Shown one piece after another: positions 1 to 7,422 of a DNA stretch of 59,881 nucleotides. Numbering within the stretch: position 1 is the first letter of the stretch; every line of letters begins with the position of its first letter. Origin of the DNA: an uncultured Oscillospiraceae bacterium (GTDB lineage Bacteria; Bacillota; Clostridia; Oscillospirales; Acutalibacteraceae); the NCBI GenBank assembly GCA_910587835.1, contig CAJUNQ010000112.1, positions 1 through 59,881 on the forward strand. Direction: 5' to 3'. The translations under genes were made by a program, and so were the position numbers. The notes under the pieces were generated by a model that saw nothing but the letters and a program-made list of their open reading frames with translations, did not search any database and was not told the origin of the DNA.

Positions 1-50
1 ACAACGATGGAACATTGTCTGGCTTCTGCGGCCTGTAAGTATACGTCCAA

Positions 51-122
51 AAAGAAATCCAAACTTTTTCCCCTCAAAACACTGTATTCATTGAGGTTAT
101 GAGTAAAAGTTTGGATTTCTTT
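51..122. terminator. long inverted repeat at the 3' side of tnpV
   Basis: An 18 bp perfect inverted repeat (51-68 and 105-122, AAAGAAATCCAAACTTTT and its complement) encloses a smaller CCTCAA/TTGAGG hairpin. It lies just past the stop codon of tnpV. It can act as a terminator or mark the edge of the mobile element. No U-run is needed on either strand because the arm ends are already AT-rich, so the terminator role is uncertain. Confidence 0.5.
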
Positions 123-144
123 GAAGTTTGGATTTTTGGCAAAA

Positions 145-474
145 TCAAAACTTTTGGATTTGCCCTACCCATTCTAAGGCATTTTCTTCCTTTAGGCGTT
201 CCGTTATGCCCTGTGCCTGTTTCATGCCCTCTATGAGCTGTTCAAAGCGTTCCTGCGCCTGCCTGTCAATGTCGGCAAGGTAAGCGTTGAGTTTGCCGCT
301 TGTGAGAAGATTGGTGTATGTAACCCTGCGGTACTGCTTCAGATAATCCAGATGCCACTGTCCCCATGTGCCTATCGGCTGTTCTTCTTCGGCGGGTACA
401 TTTAAGCACGGTATTAAGTAATCTCCTTGCCGCTCGTATCTGCCGCCCAGTTCCTCAAAAATCGTCTTTGCCAT
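145..474 (-). CDS. tnpV: TnpV family transposon-encoded protein
   Basis: This 109-residue protein begins MAKTIFEELGG and matches the small TnpV proteins carried by Tn4451-like mobilizable transposons and related integrative elements of Clostridia. The biochemical role of TnpV is not established. Features seen are the N-terminal KTIFEELGGRYERQGDYLIP block, a central aromatic and basic stretch (WGQWHLDYLKQYRRVTY), and a helical Gln/Glu-rich C-terminus. Length is usual for the family. The start is supported by GGAGGT eight bases upstream. Only this gene of the element is inside the window, so the rest probably lies left of position 1. Its upstream region runs straight into the 3' end of the glycoside hydrolase gene, suggesting the element border is near 480-545. 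Confidence 0.8.
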   Translation of the reverse strand: MAKTIFEELGGRYERQGDYLIPCLNVPAEEEQPIGTWGQWHLDYLKQYRRVTYTNLLTSGKLNAYLADIDRQAQERFEQLIEGMKQAQGITERLKEENALEWVGQIQKF

Positions 475-480
475 TGTCTG

Positions 481-1734
481 TTACCTCCACATTCTTTTTA
501 TTTTGAATGTCCGCAAAATCCGTCCTACATCGGTGGCCCGAAGGGAGCAGCCTGGCTCCCGGCGCACGCTGGCGCTGACAACAGGGAGCTGGTCGCAGTT
601 TTCCAGGAGCATATTGGACAGGTACTCGTCCAGCATGGCCTGGGCCTCCGCATAGGAGGGCCGTGGGCCGCCGCTGGTGTAGGCGGTGAATTTCTCCCAG
701 TTGGCCGGGGCCTTTACCGAGCAGGGGGAGTTGGCGCAGGCCATTTTCTTCCAGGGCCACACATTGTAGCCCACCCCCAGGCTGGCCCCCAGGGGGTACA
801 GGGCCGCGAACCACTCGGGGGTGTTCTCCCCGGTCTCTCCCAGCCAAAGGGGCTTGTTCCAACGCCGGGACAGGTCCAGGAACGTCTCATAGGCTCCGAT
901 GTCCGGCAGGACGGCGTAGCGGTGGAAGTGGATGACCATGTTGCCGTCGTAGTCCATGCAGAACACCGAGGGGTCGGTGGACCAGCAGCTGCCCTCGATG
1001 GACAGCATATGCTTTTTGTCGTGCTTACGGATTTCGGCAATGGCCTCTATGTAGAAGTCCCGGAGCCGGGGCAGCAGGTATTGGCAGGGCATGCGGCCGT
1101 CGTCGGGGCGCAGGGGCTCGTTGAGGATGTCGTAGCCCCCTACGATCCACCGGTCTTTATACCGCTTTGCCAGCTCTCCCCACAGGGCGATGGCCTTGTC
1201 CCAGCTGTCCTGGTCTGTGAACAGCCGGGGGAAGTCGTCTACACAGTCGTCAATATTCGCCCCGGTCTGGCCTCCGGGGGCCCCGTGCAGGTCCAGGAAC
1301 ACATAGAGCCTTGCCTCCTGGCACCAGTCCAGCAGGCTGTCGATCAGGCGGAAGCCCTCCTCCTTCCATCGGACGCCGGGCTCGTCCTCCATGAGCACCC
1401 GCCAGCCAATGGGCAAGCGCACCGAGTTGTAGCCCAGCCGGGCCATGTGCTGGATATCCTCCCGGCGGATGTAGTTGGCCCGGAAGCGGGGCCAGAACTT
1501 CTCGGCGTATTCGCTGCCGGCCAGCTCTCTGACCACCTGCTCCAGGGTGCGGGGGCGGTCGCCCCGGGGGCCGGCCTTCCACATGTAGCCCTCGCAGAGC
1601 AGCCAGTTGCCCAGCCCCCAGCCGGAGAGAAGGACCGGCTCATCCTTTTCGTTGACGATTTCTCTGCCCTTGGCGCGCAGAAAGCCCTTGACTCTGTCTT
1701 GAGAAAGCTTTTCCCAGGTACTCATGGCACACAT
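481..1734 (-). CDS. glycoside hydrolase family 5 protein, C-terminus probably truncated
   Basis: A 417-residue cellulase-type (beta/alpha)8 barrel enzyme, expected to hydrolyse beta-linked glucans or mannans. Family features seen: YNSVRLPIGWR near residue 105, DLHGAPGGQ after it, the acid/base motif DILNEPL and the nucleophile motif LWLGETGE. No signal peptide is visible, so it is probably intracellular. The start was placed at 1734 because AAGGAG lies nine bases upstream; a longer open frame to 1974 has no ribosome binding site. The last ~20 residues (after SLRATD) do not look like the family. The stop codon sits inside the ribosome binding region of tnpV, so the native C-terminus was likely replaced when the mobile element inserted. 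It lies downstream of, and on the same strand as, the sortase gene. Confidence 0.8.
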   Translation of the reverse strand: MCAMSTWEKLSQDRVKGFLRAKGREIVNEKDEPVLLSGWGLGNWLLCEGYMWKAGPRGDRPRTLEQVVRELAGSEYAEKFWPRFRANYIRREDIQHMARLGYNSVRLPIGWRVLMEDEPGVRWKEEGFRLIDSLLDWCQEARLYVFLDLHGAPGGQTGANIDDCVDDFPRLFTDQDSWDKAIALWGELAKRYKDRWIVGGYDILNEPLRPDDGRMPCQYLLPRLRDFYIEAIAEIRKHDKKHMLSIEGSCWSTDPSVFCMDYDGNMVIHFHRYAVLPDIGAYETFLDLSRRWNKPLWLGETGENTPEWFAALYPLGASLGVGYNVWPWKKMACANSPCSVKAPANWEKFTAYTSGGPRPSYAEAQAMLDEYLSNMLLENCDQLPVVSASVRREPGCSLRATDVGRILRTFKIKRMWR

Positions 1735-1988
1735 TTTATCGGTCTCCTTTTCGTTTATGGTGGGGAATGGAGCGGGCGGGGTTTTGCCCGATGCAGCCGG
1801 TACATGCCGGCAAGCTGGGGGCAATGACCTTTGCAGTATCATTGTACCATAAATTGTTAAAAAATCAACATATTTTTCTCGCTTTTTACCATGACCGCTG
1901 GGGTGATTGTCTGGCTGTGACAGAGCCGCCCTGGCCGGGGGAGCCTCAGCCAGGGCGGGGGTTATTTTTGTCATTGGTATTTTGCGGT

Positions 1989-2867
1989 TTAGCCTCTCTC
2001 CCAGCTGGACCGCAGCACGGCCTGTACCACCCAGCGGGCGTCGTAGCCGTTTACGGTGCAGGTGGAGAGGGTGAGGACCTGCTCCTCCGGCTGGGGGACA
2101 ATGCCGGTGTCGATGATGGAGCTGTCCAGGCAGAAGTCCAGAAAGTCCTGCTCCAGGTGGCTTTTTTCCAGGTCCAGCCGGTAGACCAGGCTGGTGATGG
2201 GCGCCTCGTGGGCGGCAAAAATGTCGTACTGGCGCAGGCCGTCGGAGGTGAGCAGGTACACGCTGGGGTGCTCCTGCCAGTATGCCTCCTCCTCGTAGAA
2301 GCGCAGGCTGCCGAACATGGAGTCGTCCAGCATACGGTGGGCGTAGATGATCAAGCTGTAGTTGGACAGGTCCGGCTGGTTGGTGGACTCGAGGAACACG
2401 GAGCCGCTGACGCTGGGGTCTCCCCGCCAGTCATAGTCCAGGTAGTGGTGGTTGTCCTCCCCCTGCATCAGAGGGTAGGAGACCAGAGTGCCGGGGATTT
2501 CGACCCACCCGATGACGTCGCTGTTCACAGCCTGCAGGGCGTTCAGGTCGATTTCCAGCAGGCCCGCCGCCTCGTCGGGGATGGGCTCTGGGGTGGGGGT
2601 TGGCTGGGGCGTGGAGGCGGCGGGGGTTTCCGCGGCCGGGGGGGCTGTGGCAGTGGGGGCTGCGGCAGTGGGGGCTGCGGTGGGCTTACTCTGGCTGCCC
2701 GCCTCCCGGTCATCTTGGGGCGTGGGGGCCGGAGTTGCCCTGCCCACAGCGGCCAGGGCCTGCTGATAGGCCTGCTTGTCACCCCACAGACGCAGGGAGT
2801 GGGTGAGAAGCATAATCAGGCTGAGGGCCAGGACCCCTGCCAGCCCCCGGAATACCCATTTTGTCAT
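1989..2867 (-). CDS. class B sortase
   Basis: A 293-residue membrane-anchored transpeptidase that joins surface proteins to peptidoglycan. An N-terminal membrane segment (about residues 5-22) is followed by a ~65-residue Pro/Thr/Ala-rich linker, then the sortase fold. Catalytic residues visible are His in YAHRM, Cys in TLSTCT and Arg in YDARWVV. The IGWVEIPGTLVSYPLMQ block is typical of class B. The start at 2867 has GGAGG eight bases upstream; the open frame extends to 2909 without a better site. The gene follows the VPKTG-anchored surface protein by 93 bases on the same strand, so that protein is its likely substrate. The unusually long Pro/Thr linker may span the wall-proximal space. Confidence 0.93.
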   Translation of the reverse strand: MTKWVFRGLAGVLALSLIMLLTHSLRLWGDKQAYQQALAAVGRATPAPTPQDDREAGSQSKPTAAPTAAAPTATAPPAAETPAASTPQPTPTPEPIPDEAAGLLEIDLNALQAVNSDVIGWVEIPGTLVSYPLMQGEDNHHYLDYDWRGDPSVSGSVFLESTNQPDLSNYSLIIYAHRMLDDSMFGSLRFYEEEAYWQEHPSVYLLTSDGLRQYDIFAAHEAPITSLVYRLDLEKSHLEQDFLDFCLDSSIIDTGIVPQPEEQVLTLSTCTVNGYDARWVVQAVLRSSWERG

Positions 2868-2959
2868 TGGCAAAACCTCCCTTGAATCAAAGGGGGCCGG
2901 GGCCCGCAACAGACCCCGGCCTTCCTTTTTTGTTCGCAGCGCTTACCTAGCTGAGCTGA

Positions 2960-5306
2960 TCAGGCGTTTTCGCCTTCCTTTTTGCGGACAGCGCCCATAA
3001 TGGCCAGGCCGGCTGCAGAGAGCAGGGCCAGTGTCAGCCACAGCTTGGAGCTGTCGCCGGTTTTGGGCACGTCTGCCATGGGAACGTCGGAGTCGGGGAT
3101 GTCCTCCTCCGGCTTGGGAGCAGGCTCCTCGGGGCCGGGGCCCAGAGGCACGTCGGGCTCGTCAATGTCCTCGTCCGGGTCAGGCTCCTCGGGGCCGGGG
3201 CCCAGGGGCACGTCGGGCTCGTCGATGTCCTCGTCCGGGTCGGGCTCAACAGGGCCGGGGCCCAGGGGCACGTCGGGCTCGTCAATGTCCTCGTCCGGGT
3301 CGGGCTCAACAGGGCCGGGGCCCAGGGGCACATCGGGCTCGTCAATGTCCTCGTCCGGGTCAGGCTCCTCAGGGCCGGGGCCCAGGGGCACATCCGGGTC
3401 GTCATCAATATCTTCGTCCGGCTCAGGTGTAGGAGTGGGAGTCGGGGTTGACGGGGTGACAATGAAGATGGGCGGGGTGACAGGCCTTGGCGTGCCCGTA
3501 TACTGTGCGGTATATGTCACATTTCCTTCCTCGTCCTCCGAGCGGCTCCACCCGCTGAAAGCGTAAGTGTAGCTTGCGTCCTCTGCCTTGGTGGGATCTT
3601 GATTGCCGGAAAGGGCGGTATACTGCTCAGCACCGGGGACTTCCTCAGGCTTGACGTTTTCCCGCTGGTGCAGCAGTGTGCCATCGTAATTCCGCCAAGT
3701 GACCGTAACGGTCTTCTCGACCACTGGGTCGCTGTTCTTGGTAAAGACCAGCTTCAGCTCCGTGTTGCCGTTAGCGGCCACTTTATTGGCCGGAACGAAT
3801 ACATCGCTCTCATCAGGGCAGAAGGTATAGCCCTCAACAGTCTTGTCGCTGTCGGCATCGATCCTGATATCCTTGCCAGCCTCAATGGAGCGGACCTCAG
3901 ACTCTCGGATTTCCTCGCCGGTGTCCTTATTCAGCCAGCGCACCGTGTACTCATAGTGGGTCTGGACCAGACTCGGAGTGTACCAGACTGTTGCTTCGGC
4001 ATCTGCGGTAAGGTCGTTGAACTCGACCTTGATCTGGTCAGGGGTATAACCCTCGACCTCAGGAGAGTCTACAGAAACAGAGTCACCCTTTTTGACAAGG
4101 ACCTCTTTCTTCTCCGCGACCTCCTTACCAGACCCCTTTTCTAAATAGTGGATGGTCACCGTGCGGTACTTCAGATAATAGGCGTTCAGCACGGCATTCC
4201 CTTCGGGCATGGTCTCGGGGCCTTCGGTTCTGACCCAGTAATAGCCCTGGGGCGTTTTCTCCGCATGGACTTCGTTACGGATATCCGCGCCAGGCTTTAC
4301 CAGCTGCTCCTCTTTGCCCTGAAGCTCTTTCCCTGTCTCATCATCCCAGTACTGTATAGTCAGGGTATGGGTGGTGGGATTTTCGGGCTTCGGCTCGTCT
4401 TTCTTCCGGCAGTAGACCAAGAGATCTGTATCGGCTGCGGGCATTTTGTCACCATCATCAAGTCCTTTGTGGCTGACATACTCGTAACCTTTGGGGATCC
4501 CTTTTTTATACTGCTCAGGGCCAATAGGCTCGCCTGCTGCAATATGATCGTGAAGGTCTCCGTCCACGATCTTCTCACCTGTCTCAGAATCGTAATACAC
4601 GATCTGCAGGTTGTGGAACTTCGGCTTGGGGTCCTCGGTGATGTCCTTCCTGCAGTAGACGGTCAATGTGGCTTTGCCAGCAGGCATGATGTCCCCTTCA
4701 GGCCCTTTATGGTCGACATAGGTGTAGCCTTCAGGTACCTTGCCATATTGGTACGCGTCAATTTTGGAGCCTACCGCTACATCCTGCGCATCCGTAACAC
4801 CGATGTATTTCTCTGCATCGATGTCGAAATACACAACCGTCAACTGGCCGAACTGCCGCTCCAGCTGGGGAATCACCTCTGTGTCGATGTGGTTCTCGTT
4901 ACGGGAGCAGACCCGTTCCTTTTGGCCAGCATTGTCATAGGTAGCCTGTTTTACAACTTTCCACTCACCGTAATTATGGCCAAGCGGTTCGCCAGAGGAT
5001 TGCTTTTCATACATAGCCACACTCGTTACAGGTGTATTCCATATAGCCGGCCTCTGTGCAGGTAGGCAATACCGTGTTTACACTTTCCTTGTGGTAGCCA
5101 TCATCATCGACCTGGTAGCAGCTTCTTGAGCACGAAGAGCACTGAACATATCTCAACCCCGTCCCTTCATCTATCTGGGGAGAGCCAAACGAGTGCTTCA
5201 CACCGCCATCCACCGCAAAAGCAGTCAAGGGCAGCATACTCACGCACAGCATGAGGACCATCAGCAGCGCGAGGCTGCATTTGCCTAAATTTTTCATTTT
5301 TTTCAT
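2960..5306 (-). pseudogene. MucBP-repeat, VPKTG-anchored surface protein interrupted by an apparent frameshift
   Basis: Two overlapping frames make one surface protein of about 780 residues. The 5' part (5306 to about 5010) encodes a signal peptide (MKKMKNLGK..LTAFA) and a Cys-rich segment ending TCNECGYV-stop. The 3' part (about 5020 to 2960) resumes as YEKQSSGEPLGHNYGEW one base out of frame. Then come four or so MucBP-like beta domains (each with a VYYDSETG-like start and GYTYVDHKG-like core), an InlB/flagellin-type repeat with AFSGWSRSEDEEG, a 20-residue acidic/proline tandem repeat, the sortase motif VPKTGD, a hydrophobic span and RKKEGENA. The start has AGAGAGG upstream. Predicted role is binding of mucin or host glycan. 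Either the frameshift is real, making a broken or phase-variable gene, or one base is a sequencing error. Confidence 0.8.
3120..3420 (-). repeat. 60 bp tandem repeat encoding an Asp/Glu/Pro-rich wall spanner
   Basis: About five copies of a 60 bp unit lie head to tail and encode DEDIDEPDVPLGPGPEEPDP. Copies differ at a few third positions and by EE/VE exchange. The unit is in frame (20 codons) and lies just before the sortase motif, where such repeats usually carry the adhesive domains through the peptidoglycan. Copy number is likely to vary between strains. Confidence 0.9.
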
Positions 5307-5677
5307 AATGTATACCTCTCTTTGCAAAATTCGGACGCAAAGTAGTCCGGTAGCCGAACGAGCGTAGCGCGCGGGACGCTCCCCCGCGCCTTAGCCTCTG
5401 GCTTTGCGGTCCCGCCGTTTCCAACGGTTTGCCATTGCAACCGAACGAGCATAAGACGTTGCTGCTGCGCAGCAAGTCTCCAAGCTTTTGCTGCGCAAAA
5501 GCTTTTTGGCGTTGCTGGCTTGCAACAGCAGGTCTCTCAGCCTCTGGCTTTGCGTCCCATTGTTTCCAATGGTTTGCCCTGCGCCTTGCTTCGCCCGCTT
5601 GCGGCGCGTTGGCGGGCGGCCTTATGGCGGCATCCCTCCCGGCTTCATCTGTCGACCACCTCCATTCCTCTGTGTAT
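5307..5677. other. gene-free spacer with imperfect direct repeats and a hairpin
   Basis: No convincing gene lies here. Two imperfect ~40 bp direct repeats (starting near 5392 and 5541, sharing AGCCTCTGGCTTTGCG and GTTTCCAA(C/T)GGTTTGCC) are about 150 bp apart. A hairpin, AAGCTTTTGC/GCAAAAGCTT with T5 on the plus strand, is at 5482-5507. On the minus strand it has no U-run, so transcription from the AP2 gene into the surface-protein gene is not obviously stopped. Confidence 0.6.
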
Positions 5678-6148
5678 TTATGAATCAGCCGGGGGCCGCT
5701 GGTTTGCGGCTGCGCCGGCGTATTCATCCAAAAATGGATCGTGAAGCTCCGCCTCGCCCCGTTTTCGGGCCTGGACGGCCTCTTCAAAGTGGGAATAGCT
5801 GCCCAGATAGTAGCGTTTGCCCTTGAAGCAGATGGTGGCCCGCCACTTTCCCTTTGCGGCCCACCAGTCTACGCCGGGCACGCCGCTGGTGTTGTTTTTG
5901 CGGGCTACCTTGGCGGCGCGGAGCATTTCGGGGCTGGTGCCGTCTACATAGACGGGGCCTCTATCCATACAGCCGCAGCTTTTGGTGTGGCCGCTGCGCA
6001 GCTGGTTGGTTTTCACGGTGGTGTGGCGGCCGCAGTCGCAGAGGCAGCGCCAGGCGGTGCGCTCGCCGATGTTCTCCGCCGGGCCCAGCACGGTCAGCCT
6101 GCCGTACCGCTGGCCTGTCAGGTCGATTTTTTGCCGGGAGTGTCCCAT
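5678..6148 (-). CDS. AP2-domain DNA-binding protein
   Basis: This 156-residue protein has two parts. The N-terminus (residues ~6-60, DLTGQRYGRLTVLG then CLCDCGRHTTV..GHTKSCGC) is a small Cys-containing module common in phage and homing-endonuclease-like proteins. The C-terminus (SGVPGVDWWAAKGKWRATICFKGKRYYLGSYSHFEEAVQAR) is an AP2-type DNA-binding domain. No nuclease motif is visible, so it may act as a DNA-binding regulator, but its target is unknown. The start at 6148 has GGGG..GAGG upstream; the open frame extends to 6241 across the left inverted repeat of the putative inverton, which argues against the longer form. It lies downstream of the recombinase and upstream of the surface protein on the same strand, and would be the first gene read when the invertible promoter is flipped. 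Confidence 0.75.
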   Translation of the reverse strand: MGHSRQKIDLTGQRYGRLTVLGPAENIGERTAWRCLCDCGRHTTVKTNQLRSGHTKSCGCMDRGPVYVDGTSPEMLRAAKVARKNNTSGVPGVDWWAAKGKWRATICFKGKRYYLGSYSHFEEAVQARKRGEAELHDPFLDEYAGAAANQRPPADS

Positions 6149-6175
6149 AGCCTCAGCCCCTTTCCCAGAAATAAA

Positions 6176-6319
6176 GTAGACCTTTTGACACTGAAATCTT
6201 TCTGGGGGAAATGGGGGAGCTTGGGGAACAAAGTCGGACATAAATCATAGAATGGGCTTGAAATCATTTCCAGAGTATGCTAAAATAGCTAATAAGAGGA
6301 GAAGTGTCAAAAGGTCTAC
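6176..6319. promoter_or_regulatory. putative invertible promoter segment (inverton)
   Basis: A perfect 17 bp inverted repeat (6176-6192 GTAGACCTTTTGACACT, and its complement 6303-6319) flanks 110 bp. The right copy extends into a longer imperfect palindrome (6305-6328), as serine recombinase sites often do, and covers the stop codon of the recombinase gene. Inside the segment is one strong promoter reading plus: TTGAAA at 6258-6263, 17 bp, TAAAAT at 6281-6286. In this orientation it fires toward the 3' end of the recombinase gene. After inversion it would sit at about 6209-6237 facing the AP2 gene, with a leader of roughly 50 bases. This layout matches known invertons next to their recombinase. 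That inversion occurs is inferred, not seen. Confidence 0.8.
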
Positions 6320-6948
6320 CTTTTGACAGGATTCTCTTTTATTTTTGCGCAGTCTGCGACCCGGAGCTGCCGCAGACGCCGGTAAAAGGTGGCGTCGCTG
6401 ATGTTGCATTTTTCCAGCACATCCTGCAGGTCCAGCTCCTTTTGCTCCCACTTGCGCACGATTTGGGTGAAATCCTCGGGCAGGGGCTTTTCGGGCCTGC
6501 CGAACCGGACCCCCCGGGCCTTGGCTGCGGCAATGCCCTGCTGCTGCCGCTGGCGGATGTTGGCCCGCTCGTTTTCGGCCACAAAGGAGAGAATTTGCAG
6601 CACCAGGTCGGCAATGAAGGTGCCCATCAGGTCCTTGGCGGTGCGGGTGTCCAGCAGGGGCATGTCGATCACGCAGACGTCCACATTTTTGATTTTGGTG
6701 AGGATGCGCCACTGCTCTTGAATCTCTTTGTAGTTGCGGCCCAGCCGGTCAATGCTGAGTATGTAGAGCAGGTCGCCGGGCCTGAGCCTTTTTACCAGTC
6801 GTTTATACTGGGGCCGCTCAAAGTCTTTGCCGGACTGCTTGTCCATAAAAACGTTCTGCAATGGTACGCCCTTGGCGTTTACTGCCATTTGCTGCCTGTC
6901 CTCATTCTGGTCGGTGCTGGAAACGCGGATGTAGCCGTAGATCTTCAT
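6316..6948 (-). CDS. serine recombinase (resolvase/invertase family)
   Basis: A 210-residue small serine recombinase that cuts and rejoins DNA at paired sites through a 5'-phosphoserine link. The nucleophile serine is in YGYIRVSSTDQ (residues 4-14), followed by RPGDLLYILSIDRLGRN (arginine cluster), the long E helix (FVAENERANIRQRQQQGIAAAKARG) and a C-terminal helix-turn-helix (VLEKCNISDATFYRRLRQL). All domains are complete. The start has AAGGGA upstream and a promoter at 6981-7010. Its stop codon lies inside the right inverted repeat of the 110 bp invertible segment, so it is the probable enzyme for that switch. A resolvase role for a mobile element is the alternative. Confidence 0.92.
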   Translation of the reverse strand: MKIYGYIRVSSTDQNEDRQQMAVNAKGVPLQNVFMDKQSGKDFERPQYKRLVKRLRPGDLLYILSIDRLGRNYKEIQEQWRILTKIKNVDVCVIDMPLLDTRTAKDLMGTFIADLVLQILSFVAENERANIRQRQQQGIAAAKARGVRFGRPEKPLPEDFTQIVRKWEQKELDLQDVLEKCNISDATFYRRLRQLRVADCAKIKENPVKR

Positions 6949-6980
6949 TTGTTCACGTCCCTTCCGTGTGGTTTCTTGTC

Positions 6981-7010
6981 ATTATAATGCAAAACCTGGC
7001 AACGCGGCAA
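6981..7010 (-). promoter_or_regulatory. promoter of the serine recombinase gene
   Basis: Read on the minus strand: TTGCCG (7010-7005), 18 bp, TATAAT (6986-6981), with the start codon about 33 bases downstream of the -10 box. The -10 is consensus and the -35 is four of six. Confidence 0.6.
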
Positions 7011-7066
7011 ATTGTCACCAGTAGCGGGGCTGGGTACGGGAAGGGCGTTCCGCCGCAGAATTTATG

Positions 7067-7095
7067 TTGCATCAAAGCATAAAGCGTGGTATAAT
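7067..7095 (+). promoter_or_regulatory. promoter upstream of the chemoreceptor leader/ncRNA
   Basis: TTGCAT at 7067-7072, 17 bp, TATAAT at 7090-7095, giving a predicted transcript start near 7102. The coding start of the chemoreceptor is about 320 bases further on, which leaves room for a structured leader or a separate small RNA. Confidence 0.75.
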
Positions 7096-7101
7096 GTGTT
7101 C

Positions 7102-7245
7102 TGGCGAACACAAGGAGAAGCCCTTGCTGCGCATGACTTGGCGATGCCAAGTCACAGCGCCGGACTTCTCCATAAAGTTTTGTGGTTTAATATTTTCGTA
7201 AATAGAAAAGCCGCCAGGCGCTGTGCCGGGGGCTGGCTTTTCTTG
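7102..7245 (+). ncRNA. candidate structured RNA with intrinsic terminator (sRNA or leader)
   Basis: The predicted ~144-base transcript folds by eye into nested stems: CACAA (7109-7113) with TTGTG (7180-7184), GGAGAAG (7114-7120) with CTTCTCC (7165-7171), and an inner hairpin GACTTGGC-GAT-GCCAAGTC. It ends with a terminator-like stem AGAAAAGCC (7204-7212)/GGCTTTTCT (7235-7243) followed by T residues. No known riboswitch consensus (including cyclic-di-GMP types) was recognised. It is either a free small RNA or an attenuated leader of the chemoreceptor gene. The 180 bases that follow contain another 12 bp inverted repeat, CTTTTCGCCAGC/GCTGGCGAAAAG (near 7280 and 7345). Confidence 0.5.
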
Positions 7246-7422
7246 ATAGGGCGTGTTCCCACAAGCGTTCGCAAACGTCTTTTCGCCAGCTTTCCGGCTC
7301 AAAATTCTGAACGCGGGAGGTGTTTGGATTTTTGGAGCGGAGGCTGGCGAAAAGCCGCTTCAATATCTCCGCTCAGCTTATGGGAGTATGCCGCAGAAAC
7401 AACTGTGGAAGGAAGATGCCAG

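Noticed and set aside
427..1827. 466-codon plus-strand open frame opposite the GH5 gene
   Set aside because: Antisense shadow caused by high GC; its protein has no family features and there is no ribosome binding site, whereas the minus frame has all GH5 motifs.
7102..7245. Cyclic-di-GMP riboswitch
   Set aside because: Such switches often precede chemoreceptor genes in Clostridia, but the conserved core sequences of neither known class are present.
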